Source: Nocardioidaceae bacterium (GTDB lineage: Bacteria > Actinomycetota > Actinomycetes > Propionibacteriales > Nocardioidaceae). From it: 21,707 nt of DNA. Where the stretch lies: assembly GCA_025966335.1 (NCBI GenBank), contig JAICRS010000016.1:1-21707 (forward strand), given 5' to 3'. Position 1 is the stretch's first letter; the number at the start of each line of letters is the position of its first letter. The translations under genes were made by a program, and so were the position numbers. Shown in pieces: positions 7,633 through 15,005 of the stretch. Under the pieces are notes generated by a model. It was given only the letters and a program-made list of their open reading frames with translations. It did not search any database and was not told the origin of the DNA.

Positions 7633-7696
7633 CACAGCCCACATCGTTGCCGCGCTGACGCCCGCCCGGTCAGCCGAGAAAGTGAGAACCGACGTC

Positions 7697-8878
7697 ATGA
7701 GTTCACCCTTCCACCGGCGTCCACGCCGGCTTGCCGCGCTCGCCGGTGCGGCCACCGCCACCCTGCTGCTCGCCGGCTGCGGCGGCGGTCTGCTCGCCGG
7801 TGAGGACGAGTCGGACGGCACCGAGGGCCCCATCGTGCTCGGCATGGTCACCCCGCTCTCCGGCAGCAGCGCCGCGATCGGCCCCTACATGGAGAACGGC
7901 GCCAAGCTCGCCGTCTCCGAGATCAACGCCGACGGCGGCGTCGACGGTCGCGACCTCGAGCTGATCGTCGAGGACGGCGCCTGTGACGCGAAGACCGCGG
8001 CCGCGGCGGCCAACAAGCTGGTCACCCAGGAGATCGTGGTCTCCGTCGGCGGCTACTGCTCCGGCGCGACGCTGCCGACCCTGCCGATCTTCAACAAGGC
8101 CGGCGTGCCGATGCTGATCCCGGCCGCGAACTCGACCGAGCTCGTCGACCAGGGCCTCGACAACGTCTTCCTGATCAACGGCACCGGCACCCAGCAGGCC
8201 GACGCAGCGGTCGCCTACATGGAGAAGGCCGGAGCGACCAAGGTCGCGCTGATGGACGACAACACCAGCTACTCGGTCGACATCGCCAACCTGACCGCCG
8301 AGCGGCTCAAGGAGAGCGGCGGCCCCGAGCTCGTCGCCCAGGAGTCGGTTACCGCCGGCGAGAGCGACTACAGCGCGAACGTCAACGCGGTGCTGAAGGC
8401 CAACCCGGACTTCGTCTACTGGACCGGCTACTACCAGGAGGGCGGCCTGATCATCCGGCAGCTCCGCCAGGCCGGCTACGACGGCGCGATCATGGTCGCC
8501 GACGGAAGCGTCGACGTGAAGCTGCTGGAGATCGCCGGTGAGCAGAACGCCGAGGGGATCCTCGCCACGATGACCCAGACCCCGGACACGATCGAGGGCG
8601 CCGAGGGCTGGATCAGCGACTACAAGGAGCAGTTCGGCGCCGAGCCGGGCCCCTACTCGACCCAGTCCTACGACGCGGTGCGCGTGGCGGCCGAGGCGAT
8701 CCGCGAGGCCGGCACGACGGAGACCGACGCGGTCATCGAGGCGCTCGAAGGGATCGACGGCTTCCAGCTGTTCTCCGGCCCGCTGACCTTCACCGAGGAC
8801 CACACGCTGAGCAGCGGTGGCTTCCAGATCCTGGAGTCCTCGGGTGGCGCGTTCACCCTCAAGGACACGCTTCAGTAG
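7697..8878 (+). CDS. livK: ABC transporter substrate-binding lipoprotein, LivK type (probable hydroxyproline/amino-acid binding)
   Basis: This 393-residue protein starts with a basic stretch and a hydrophobic segment ending in LLLAGC. It is therefore a lipoprotein signal with the lipidated Cys at 28, anchored on the outer face of the membrane. The mature part begins with GPIVLGMVTPLSGSSAAIGPYMENGAKLAV and ends with LTFTEDHTLSSGGFQIL, the two-lobed Peripla_BP_6 fold of branched-chain amino acid receptors. The ATG at 7697 is the only start that places the signal peptide correctly. It leads the rightward operon with the permease and ATPase genes. Because the locus is devoted to hydroxyproline, the ligand is more likely a hydroxyproline isomer or proline than leucine; this is inference from context. 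Confidence 0.88.
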   Translation: MSSPFHRRPRRLAALAGAATATLLLAGCGGGLLAGEDESDGTEGPIVLGMVTPLSGSSAAIGPYMENGAKLAVSEINADGGVDGRDLELIVEDGACDAKTAAAAANKLVTQEIVVSVGGYCSGATLPTLPIFNKAGVPMLIPAANSTELVDQGLDNVFLINGTGTQQADAAVAYMEKAGATKVALMDDNTSYSVDIANLTAERLKESGGPELVAQESVTAGESDYSANVNAVLKANPDFVYWTGYYQEGGLIIRQLRQAGYDGAIMVADGSVDVKLLEIAGEQNAEGILATMTQTPDTIEGAEGWISDYKEQFGAEPGPYSTQSYDAVRVAAEAIREAGTTETDAVIEALEGIDGFQLFSGPLTFTEDHTLSSGGFQILESSGGAFTLKDTLQ

Positions 8879-8886
8879 TGACCGTC

Positions 8887-8935
8887 GGTCCCGCCGTCAC
8901 GCCCGCCCTCGCACCGGCGGCGTGACGGCGGGACC
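8887..8935 (+). terminator. Perfect 17-bp inverted repeat (hairpin) between livK and livH
   Basis: GGTCCCGCCGTCACGCC (8887-8903) pairs perfectly with GGCGTGACGGCGGGACC (8919-8935) around a 15-base loop. There is no T-run after it, so it is not a standard intrinsic terminator. Between a binding-protein gene and its permease gene, such a stable hairpin usually causes partial termination or protects the upstream mRNA from 3' decay. That would keep binding protein in excess over membrane components. Confidence 0.65.
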
Positions 8936-8953
8936 TCCCCTGAAGGGCCCCTC

Positions 8954-9847
8954 ATGTCCCAACTGATCTGGAACGGCCTGTTCGTCGGCTCGTTCTACGC
9001 GCTGGTCGCGCTCGGCTACAGCATGGTGTACGGCATCATCAAGCTGCTGAACTTCGCGCACGGTGACATCTACATGCTCGGCGCGTTCGCCGGGTTCGCG
9101 ATGCTCACCGTCGCCGGCGGACTGGCCACCTCGGCCGGCTTCGTCGCACTCCTGGTGGTGCTGGTGCTGGCGATGCTGGTCACCGGCACCGCCGGCCTGA
9201 TCCTGGAACGGGTCGCCTACCGGCCGCTGCGCGGAGCCCCGCGCCTGTCGGTGCTGATCACCGCGGTCGGCGCGTCCTTCGCCCTGGAGTACGGCATGCG
9301 GCTGGTCGCCGGGCCGAACCCGGAGGTCTACCCGGTGCGCCTGTCCGGTACGACGGTGCACGTGCTCGGCGCGCGGATCACCCTGGAGCAGCTCGCCCTG
9401 GTCGGGATCGCGATCGCGCTGATGGCCGGGCTGCAGTACCTCGTGATGGGCACCAGCACGGGTCGTGCGATGCGTGCCATCTCGATGGACCCGAAGGCGT
9501 CGCTGTTCATGGGCATCAACGTCAACCGGGTCATCTCCCGCACCTTCTTCATCGGGTCGGCGCTGGCCGGTGCCGCCGGAGTGATGGCCGGTGCCTACTA
9601 CGGCAAGATCGACTTCCTGATGGGCTTCATCATCGGGCTCAAGGCGTTCACCGCCGCGGTCATCGGCGGCATCGGCAACATCAAGGGCGCCATGCTCGGC
9701 GGGCTCACCCTGGGCATGCTGGAGTCGTTCGGCACCGCCTGGCTGGGCGGGGAGTGGCGCGACGTGTTCGCGTTCGCGTTCCTCATCCTGTTCCTCACCG
9801 TGCGCCCGACCGGGATCCTCGGCGAGCGCGTCACGGAGCGTGTGTGA
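8954..9847 (+). CDS. livH: ABC transporter permease, LivH type
   Basis: This 297-residue integral membrane protein of the BPD_transp_2 family opens with WNGLFVGSFYALVALGYSMVYGIIKLLNFAHGDIYMLGAF, the characteristic first two helices of LivH. Several further hydrophobic segments follow, with IIGLKAFTAAVIGGIGNIKGAMLGGL near the C-terminus. It forms half of the membrane channel with LivM. The ATG at 8954 follows a TGAAGGG site. Its stop codon TGA shares one base with the ATG of livM. It lies 75 bp after livK, the gap being filled mainly by the hairpin. Confidence 0.92.
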   Translation: MSQLIWNGLFVGSFYALVALGYSMVYGIIKLLNFAHGDIYMLGAFAGFAMLTVAGGLATSAGFVALLVVLVLAMLVTGTAGLILERVAYRPLRGAPRLSVLITAVGASFALEYGMRLVAGPNPEVYPVRLSGTTVHVLGARITLEQLALVGIAIALMAGLQYLVMGTSTGRAMRAISMDPKASLFMGINVNRVISRTFFIGSALAGAAGVMAGAYYGKIDFLMGFIIGLKAFTAAVIGGIGNIKGAMLGGLTLGMLESFGTAWLGGEWRDVFAFAFLILFLTVRPTGILGERVTERV

Positions 9848-10836
9848 TGGCCTCCAAGCTCAGCTCCTTGATGGAGAACCGCTACCTCGGCTGGATCGGG
9901 CTCGCGATCGCGTTGCTCGCCCCGTTCGTCAGCGCGACGAACTACTCGCTGTCGGTGATGACCTCGGCGCTGCTGTTCGTGATGCTGGCGGTCGGCCTGA
10001 ACATCGTGGTCGGCTACTGCGGCCTGCTCGACCTCGGCTACGCCGCGTTCTTCGCGATCGGTGCCTACACCAGCGGCGTGCTGGCCACCCGCTACGACTG
10101 GTCATTGCTGGCCACGATCCCGGTCGTCATCCTGGCGGCCGTGATCGCTGGTGTGGTGATCGGCGGTCCGACGCTGCGGCTGCGCAGCGACTACCTGGCG
10201 ATCGTGACCCTCGGCTTCGGCGAGATCATCCGGATCACCGCCAACAACCTGGAGATCACCGGCGGTCCGTCCGGCATCTTCGGCATCCCGGGCATCAGCA
10301 TCGGCGGGCTGGACCTCAGCAGCCCGGTCGCCTTCTACTACACCTGCGTCGTCGCGGTCGCGCTCGCGGTGCTCGGTGCGGCCCGCCTCGGTCGCAGCCG
10401 GCTGGGCCGGGCCTGGCGGTTCGTCCGCGAGGACGAGGACGCCGCCGAGGCGATGGGCATCCACACCTACAAGGTCAAGCTCGCCGCCTACATCGCGGGC
10501 GCGATCTGGGGCGGCCTGGCGGGGATCCTGTTCGGTGCGCAGCTGACCGCGATCAGCCCGCAGAGCTTCACGTTCCTGTGGTCGGCGCTGATCCTGATGG
10601 CGGTCGTGCTCGGCGGGATGGGCTCGACCCCCGGCGTGGTGATCGGCGCGATCTTCGTCAGCGTGCTGCCCGAGCTGCTGCGTGGTGCCGCCGACTACCG
10701 CTACTTCATCTTCGGAGTGCTGCTGATCGTGGTGATGATCTTCCGTCCCCAGGGCGTGTGGCCCACCCATGCCGTGGAACGGTCGGCGCGCAAGCGCCGT
10801 ACCGACGACGACAGCACCGTGGAGGTGAACCAGTGA
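9847..10836 (+). CDS. livM: ABC transporter permease, LivM type
   Basis: This 329-residue membrane protein is the second permease of the importer. The core motif NIVVGYCGLLDLGYAAFFAIGAYTSG, the loop LAIVTLGFGEIIRITANNLEITGGPSGI and the C-terminal FGVLLIVVMIFRPQGVWP are standard LivM signatures. The ATG at 9847 overlaps the livH stop by one base; the frame stays open upstream, but that part overlaps livH. The C-terminal tail is short, basic then acidic, and soluble. Its stop overlaps the GTG of livG. Confidence 0.92.
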   Translation: MASKLSSLMENRYLGWIGLAIALLAPFVSATNYSLSVMTSALLFVMLAVGLNIVVGYCGLLDLGYAAFFAIGAYTSGVLATRYDWSLLATIPVVILAAVIAGVVIGGPTLRLRSDYLAIVTLGFGEIIRITANNLEITGGPSGIFGIPGISIGGLDLSSPVAFYYTCVVAVALAVLGAARLGRSRLGRAWRFVREDEDAAEAMGIHTYKVKLAAYIAGAIWGGLAGILFGAQLTAISPQSFTFLWSALILMAVVLGGMGSTPGVVIGAIFVSVLPELLRGAADYRYFIFGVLLIVVMIFRPQGVWPTHAVERSARKRRTDDDSTVEVNQ

Positions 10837-11645
10837 GCGCGCCGCCGCTGCTGCAGGTCGAGGACCTGCGCCTGTCCTTCGGTGGTGTCACTGCCGTCGA
10901 CGGGCTGTCGTTCACGGTCGACGAGGGGGACATCCTCTCGGTGATCGGACCCAACGGTGCCGGGAAGACCAGTGCCTTCAACTGCATCACCGGCTTCTAC
11001 AAGCCGACCGGTGGCAAGGTCTCGCTCGACGGTGAGGACATCACCCGGCTCCGGCCGTCCGCGGTCGCAGCCAAGGGCGTGTCCAGGACGTTCCAGAACC
11101 TGCGGCTGTTCGGTGAGCTGACCGTCCTCGACAACGTCCGCGCCGGGATGCACCTGCGGATCAAGCAGAACGCGATCGACGCGCTCCTGCACACCCCGCG
11201 GTTCCGCAAGTCCGAGCGGATCGCGACCGAGGAGGCACACAAGTGGCTCGACTTCGTCGGGCTGCGTGGCGACCGGGCCGCCGAGGCCAGGAACCTGCCC
11301 TACGGCGAACAACGCCGGGTCGAGATCGCCCGGGCGCTGGCGCGCGGTCCACGGCTGCTGCTGCTCGACGAGCCCGCGGCCGGCCTGAACCACGGCGAGA
11401 AGAACGAGCTGCTCGACCTGCTCGGCCGGATCCGCGAGCTCGGCATCGCACTGGTCCTCATCGAGCACGACATGGGCCTGGTCATGCAGGTCTCACGTCG
11501 CATCGTCGTACTCAACTTCGGCAAGGAGATCGCCGACGGCACCCCCGAGCAGGTCCGCAACGACCCCGCCGTCGTGGAGGCCTACCTCGGCACGGAGGAC
11601 GAGACCCCGGCCGGGCCGGCACACGCAGAGGAGGAGATCTCGTGA
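10833..11645 (+). CDS. livG: ABC transporter ATP-binding protein, LivG type
   Basis: This 270-residue ATPase has a Walker A GPNGAGKTS at 39-47, a FQNLRLF Q-loop region, a LivG-type signature LPYGEQRRVEIARAL and a Walker B LLLLDEP at about 175-181. The H-loop is IEHDMGLVMQ. It energises uptake together with LivF. The GTG at 10833 is preceded by GGAGG and overlaps the livM stop by 4 bases (GTGA). The frame extends far upstream inside livM, but that part reads as shadow sequence. Confidence 0.92.
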   Translation: MSAPPLLQVEDLRLSFGGVTAVDGLSFTVDEGDILSVIGPNGAGKTSAFNCITGFYKPTGGKVSLDGEDITRLRPSAVAAKGVSRTFQNLRLFGELTVLDNVRAGMHLRIKQNAIDALLHTPRFRKSERIATEEAHKWLDFVGLRGDRAAEARNLPYGEQRRVEIARALARGPRLLLLDEPAAGLNHGEKNELLDLLGRIRELGIALVLIEHDMGLVMQVSRRIVVLNFGKEIADGTPEQVRNDPAVVEAYLGTEDETPAGPAHAEEEIS

Positions 11646-12352
11646 ACGCGCTGGAGATCGACGGGATCGACGTCCACTACGGACGGGTGCAGGCCCTGCA
11701 CGGCATGTCGCTGCGGGTCGGCGAGGGAGAGATCGTCGCGGTCCTCGGCAACAACGGCGCCGGTAAGACCTCGACGCTGTCCGCGGTGTCCGGGGTGGTC
11801 CGGCCCAGCGCCGGCACGATCCATGCCCTCGGTGACGACATCACCAAGCACAACCCCTGGGACATCGTCGAACGCGGCGTTGTGCACGTCCCCGAGGGGC
11901 GGCGGATCTTCTCCCGGCTGACCATCCACGAGAACCTCCAGCTCGGTGGCTACCTGGTCCGCGACCAGGCGGTCGTCAACGAACGCATCGACCGGGTCTA
12001 CGGGCTGCTGCCCCGGTTGAAGGAGCGGCGCGGCCAGCAGGGCGGCACCCTGTCCGGCGGCGAGCAGCAGATGCTCGCGGTCGGCCGCGCGCTGGTCGCC
12101 GGCCCGAAGCTGCTGATGCTCGACGAACCGTCGATGGGCCTCGCGCCGCTCGTGGTCCGCCAGATCATGGAGCTGATCGCCCAGATCAACAGCGAGGGGA
12201 CCTCCGTGCTGCTGGTCGAGCAGAACGCCCGCGCGGCGCTGCGGATCGCGCACCGCGCCTACGTCGTGGAGAGCGGTGCCACCACCCTCGAGGGGCCGGC
12301 CGAGGAGCTCGCCGGCGACTCCCGGATCGTCGACGCCTACCTCGGGGCCTGA
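11642..12352 (+). CDS. livF: ABC transporter ATP-binding protein, LivF type
   Basis: This 236-residue ATPase has a Walker A GNNGAGKTS at 36-44, a VPEGRRIFSRLTIHENL segment typical of LivF, the signature LSGGEQQ at 137-143 and Walker B LLMLDEP at 157-163. It pairs with LivG on the cytoplasmic side of the importer. The GTG at 11642 follows GAGGAG and overlaps the livG stop in a 4-base GTGA junction. Its stop is two bases before the start of the next gene, so transporter and second epimerase-like enzyme are co-translated. Confidence 0.92.
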   Translation: MNALEIDGIDVHYGRVQALHGMSLRVGEGEIVAVLGNNGAGKTSTLSAVSGVVRPSAGTIHALGDDITKHNPWDIVERGVVHVPEGRRIFSRLTIHENLQLGGYLVRDQAVVNERIDRVYGLLPRLKERRGQQGGTLSGGEQQMLAVGRALVAGPKLLMLDEPSMGLAPLVVRQIMELIAQINSEGTSVLLVEQNARAALRIAHRAYVVESGATTLEGPAEELAGDSRIVDAYLGA

Positions 12353-12354
12353 AG

Positions 12355-13386
12355 GTGACCGACCAGCCTCGGGACCTGCGCACGGTCGACTACCACACCG
12401 GCGGGGAGCCGTTCCGGATCGTGCTCGAGGGCGCTCCAGAGATCCCCGGCGCCACCGTCCGTGAGCGTCGCGAGCACGCCCGCTCCAGTGCCGACGTCGA
12501 CGAGGTGCGCCGGCTGCTCTGCCACGAGCCGCGGGGGCACGCGGACATGTACGGCTGCTTCCTGGTGCCGCCCGACGACGCGGGTGCCGACCTCGGCGTG
12601 CTGTTCTGGCACAAGGACGGCTACTCCACCGCGTGCGGGCACGGCACGATCGCGCTCGGCGTCTGGGCGGTCCGGTCCGGCCGGGTCGATGCCGCCGTCG
12701 ACGGTGACACCGACGTGGTGATCGACGTGCCCTCCGGGCGGGTCACCGCTCGGGTCCGGTGCCGCTCCGGCGTCGTGGACTCGGTCGCCTTCCGCAACGT
12801 CGCGTCGTACGTGATCGGCCGCGACGTCGAGGTGGACCTGCCCGGGTTCGAGCCGGGCCGGGTCACGGTGGACCTCAGCTACGGGGGCGCGATCTACGCC
12901 TCGGTGCCGGCCTCGGCCTTCGGGCTCGAGGTGACCCCGGACTGCTACGCCGACCTGATCCGAGCCGGCCGTGCGGTGAAGTGGGCGCTGGAGGGCACGC
13001 CGTGGGCGCAGCATCCCAGCGACCCGCGGCTGTCCGGCATCTACGGGACGATCCTGTTCGACGACCTCGGTGAGTGCGCCGACGGGCCGCACCAGCGCAA
13101 CGTGACGGTGTTCGCCGACGGCGAGGTGGACCGGTCCCCGTGCGGCTCCGGTACGTCGGCCCGGGTGGCTCTGCTCGCGGAGGACGGCCGGCTCGGCCCG
13201 GGACGGATCCTGACCCACGACTCGATCGTCGGCACCCGGTTCACCGCGTCGGTGGTCGAGGAGACCGTGGCAGAAGACCAGGCCGCGGTCGTACCCGAAG
13301 TGCGCGGAATGGCATACCGTACCGGCGAGCACGTGTTCGTGCGGGACCCCGCCGACCCCGTCGGGACAGGCTTCGTTCTCCGATGA
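12355..13386 (+). CDS. Second proline racemase-superfamily enzyme (hydroxyproline/proline epimerase-like; substrate uncertain)
   Basis: This 343-residue protein has the superfamily's paired catalytic positions, both cysteine: STACGHGTIALG (Cys94) and DRSPCGSGTSAR (Cys263). The opening VDYHTGGEPFRIVLEG, the EPRGHADMYGCFLVPP block and VLFWHKDGYSTACGH resemble the trans-3-hydroxy-L-proline dehydratase branch more than the 4-hydroxyproline epimerase at 5305-6309. However, that branch usually has Thr at the second position. It may therefore be an epimerase or racemase acting on a 3-hydroxyproline or proline. The GTG at 12355 follows AAGG, two bases after livF, and gntR follows closely. Family is certain; reaction and substrate are open. 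Confidence 0.8.
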   Translation: MTDQPRDLRTVDYHTGGEPFRIVLEGAPEIPGATVRERREHARSSADVDEVRRLLCHEPRGHADMYGCFLVPPDDAGADLGVLFWHKDGYSTACGHGTIALGVWAVRSGRVDAAVDGDTDVVIDVPSGRVTARVRCRSGVVDSVAFRNVASYVIGRDVEVDLPGFEPGRVTVDLSYGGAIYASVPASAFGLEVTPDCYADLIRAGRAVKWALEGTPWAQHPSDPRLSGIYGTILFDDLGECADGPHQRNVTVFADGEVDRSPCGSGTSARVALLAEDGRLGPGRILTHDSIVGTRFTASVVEETVAEDQAAVVPEVRGMAYRTGEHVFVRDPADPVGTGFVLR

Positions 13387-13408
13387 CTCGACAAGACAGG
13401 TGAACCGG

Positions 13409-14116
13409 ATGACCACGTTCGACGGGGGAGCCGACAGCAGGTCGCTGAACCTGCCGCTGTTCCAGGAGCGGCAGAGCCTGCGGCAACAGGTCGCACACGC
13501 GTTGCGGGCCGCCCTGGTGGCCGGCGAGATGCGACCCGGTGTCCTCTACTCCGCGCCCGCGCTGGCCGAGAAGTTCGGCGTCTCGGCGACACCGGTCCGC
13601 GAGGCGATGCTCGACCTGGCAAGCGAGGGCCTCGTCGAAGCCGTGCGCAACAAGGGGTTCCGGGTCACCGAGCTGTCCGACCGCGAGCTCGACGAGATCA
13701 CCCAGCTGCGGATGCTGATCGAGGTGCCCACCGTCGGCGAGGTGGCCCGGCTCTGCGACGAGGAGCTGGCGCCGAGGGCGGAGGCGCTGCGCCAGAGCGC
13801 CCGGGAGATCGAGGCGCTCGCCCAGGAGCGGGACCTGATCCGCTACGTCGAGGTCGACCGGCAGTTCCACCTGGCGCTGCTGGCACTCGCGGGCAACCGG
13901 CACATCGTCGAGGTGATCGGCAACCTGCGCGCCCGCAGCCGGCTCTACGGCCTGCACCAGCTGGCCGACCGCGGCCAGCTCGCCGCCTCGGCGCGCGAGC
14001 ACGAGCAGCTGGTCGACCTGGTCCTGGCCCGCGACGTCGAGGGTGCCGAGCGGCTGATGGCCCAGCACATCAAGCACGTCCGCGGCGACTGGGCCGATGG
14101 GCAGCCCGCTACCTGA
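13409..14116 (+). CDS. GntR-family transcriptional regulator, FadR/FCD subfamily
   Basis: This 235-residue regulator has an N-terminal winged helix-turn-helix (about 22-90), with the recognition region PALAEKFGVSATPVREAMLDLASEGLV. A helical FCD effector domain follows. Its likely metal ligands are Asp150 and His154 (DRQFH), His198 (REHEQL) and His220 (AQHIKH). FCD regulators sense carboxylic acids, commonly as repressors released by the ligand. Being last in the transport operon, it probably controls both divergent operons in response to a hydroxyproline or intermediate; candidate sites are at 7251-7264 and 7611-7632. The ATG at 13409 has AGGTG six bases upstream and is preferred to an in-frame GTG at 13400. 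Confidence 0.88.
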   Translation: MTTFDGGADSRSLNLPLFQERQSLRQQVAHALRAALVAGEMRPGVLYSAPALAEKFGVSATPVREAMLDLASEGLVEAVRNKGFRVTELSDRELDEITQLRMLIEVPTVGEVARLCDEELAPRAEALRQSAREIEALAQERDLIRYVEVDRQFHLALLALAGNRHIVEVIGNLRARSRLYGLHQLADRGQLAASAREHEQLVDLVLARDVEGAERLMAQHIKHVRGDWADGQPAT

Positions 14117-14122
14117 GCCGGG

Positions 14123-14923
14123 TCAGGCGACCTGCAGGGACCGCTTGGAGAGCCCCATCCAGTAGCCGTCGATCAGCTGCTGCCCCGGCTCGTCGGCCTT
14201 CGTGGCCGCGCCGAGCGTGATGAACAGCGGCGTGTAGTGCTCCACGGTCGGGTGCGCGTAGGGCATGCCGGGCGCCTTCGAGCGGTACGCCGCGAGCTCG
14301 TCCACGTCCCCTCGTGCCATGGCCTCCGCCGCCCAGGCGTCGAACTCGGTCGACCAGCCCGGTGCTGCCGCGTCGATCCGGAACTCCTTGAGGAACGGCA
14401 GCCCGTGCGTGAGGAAGCCGGACCCGATGATCAGCACGCCCTCGTCGCGCAGCGGGGCGATCCGCCGGCCGAGCTCCAGGAGCCTGTAGGGGTCCTGCGT
14501 GGGCAGGGACATCTGCAGCACCGGGATGTCGCCGGCGGGGTACATGATCTTCAGCGGCACCCAGGCGCCGTGGTCGAGGCCCCGGCTGGTGTGCTGGTGG
14601 ACCGGCTCGGTGTCCGGCATCATCGCGGCGACCCGGGCGGCGAACGCGCCGGCGTCCGGGGTCACGTAGGTCATCTCGTAGTACTTCTGCGCGAAGCCGC
14701 CGAAGTCGTAGACCAGCGGCGTGCCCGACGCGGTCGCGGACAGGCTGACCGGCGCGGACTCCCAGTGTGCGGAGACGATCAGGATCGCCTTCGGACGGGG
14801 CAGGTCGCCGGCCCACTTCCGCAGCTGCGAGCTCCACAGCGGGTCGTCGAGCAGCGGCGGTGCGCCGTGCCCGATGTAGAGCGCCGGCATCCGGTGGGCG
14901 TCGTGCGGGGTGGTCTCGGTCAT
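14123..14923 (-). CDS. LigB/DODA-type extradiol dioxygenase family protein
   Basis: This 266-residue protein belongs to the class III extradiol dioxygenase/4,5-DOPA dioxygenase (YgiD-like) family. Candidate metal ligands are His19 in LYIGHGAPP and His53 in IVSAHWES, with further conserved histidines in LDHGAWVPL (118), FLTHGLPF (173) and VEHYTPLF (229). Members open catechol-type rings, using a single Zn or Fe. The natural substrate of the bacterial ones is often unknown. The ATG at 14923 has GGGAG six bases upstream; the open frame upstream crosses the promoter region and into marR. It is divergent from a MarR gene and ends six bases from the convergent gntR stop. Confidence 0.87.
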   Translation of the reverse strand: MTETTPHDAHRMPALYIGHGAPPLLDDPLWSSQLRKWAGDLPRPKAILIVSAHWESAPVSLSATASGTPLVYDFGGFAQKYYEMTYVTPDAGAFAARVAAMMPDTEPVHQHTSRGLDHGAWVPLKIMYPAGDIPVLQMSLPTQDPYRLLELGRRIAPLRDEGVLIIGSGFLTHGLPFLKEFRIDAAAPGWSTEFDAWAAEAMARGDVDELAAYRSKAPGMPYAHPTVEHYTPLFITLGAATKADEPGQQLIDGYWMGLSKRSLQVA

Positions 14924-14953
14924 CACTGCTCCCTGCAAGGTGGGTTCCGAGAA

Positions 14954-14982
14954 ACTGTAGCCCAACATAGTTGAAGCATCAA
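14954..14982 (-). promoter_or_regulatory. Predicted promoter of the dioxygenase gene
   Basis: On the minus strand, TTGATG (plus-strand 14977-14982), a 17-bp spacer and TACAGT (plus-strand 14954-14959) form a plausible -35/-10 pair. Transcription would begin near 14947, leaving about 24 bases of leader with GGGAG. The -35 is the right half of the palindrome at 14971-14982, so a bound MarR dimer would occlude it. Confidence 0.55.
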
Positions 14983-14984
14983 GT
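14969..14984. promoter_or_regulatory. Candidate MarR operator spanning both divergent -35 boxes
   Basis: TTGA-AGCA-TCAA (14971-14982) is a palindrome with four-base arms, and the outer A/T pair at 14969/14984 also matches. MarR proteins bind short palindromes of this size between divergent genes. Its two halves are the -35 boxes of the two predicted promoters, so one dimer could repress both genes at once. Binding is inferred from position. Confidence 0.45.
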
Positions 14985-14999
14985 TTCTTGGCGTACTCT
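14971..14999 (+). promoter_or_regulatory. Predicted promoter of the MarR gene
   Basis: TTGAAG (14971-14976), a 17-bp spacer and TACTCT (14994-14999) make a plausible promoter. The expected start, 6-7 bases downstream, falls at or next to the ATG at 15006, so the transcript may be leaderless or nearly so, although a GGAG lies four bases before the ATG in the DNA. The -35 is the left half of the shared palindrome. Confidence 0.5.
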
Positions 15000-15005
15000 G
15001 GAGTC

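Larger units (their letters stand above)
7224..7696. other. Divergent intergenic control region between the catabolic and transport operons
   Basis: This 473-bp stretch separates the two operons. Open frames crossing it are short or run antisense and show no family-like sequence, so I call no gene. The left edge holds a good leftward promoter with an overlapping palindrome. The right edge holds a related site and a second palindrome just before livK. The middle (about 7290-7600) has a GACCAC/GTGGTC inverted pair (7415-7420 and 7441-7446) and a 10-bp direct repeat GCTGGAGCCG (7535-7544 and 7549-7558), neither with an evident role. Confidence 0.7.

Noticed and set aside
7234..7658. Open frames on both strands within the divergent control region
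   Set aside because: They overlap the promoter and operator signals, lack convincing ribosome sites and show no recognisable domain.
9840..10832. Upstream extension of the livG frame through livM
   Set aside because: It is shadow sequence over livM; a GTG at 10833 with GGAGG gives the normal ATPase length.
12355..13386. Direct annotation of the second proline racemase-like gene as trans-3-hydroxyproline dehydratase
   Set aside because: The second catalytic position is Cys263, not Thr, so a dehydratase call is not supported by the active site.
14112..14127. Short hairpin CCTGA/TCAGG containing the stop codons of both convergent genes as a terminator
   Set aside because: The stem is only five bases with no T-run; the symmetry follows partly from two facing TGA stops.
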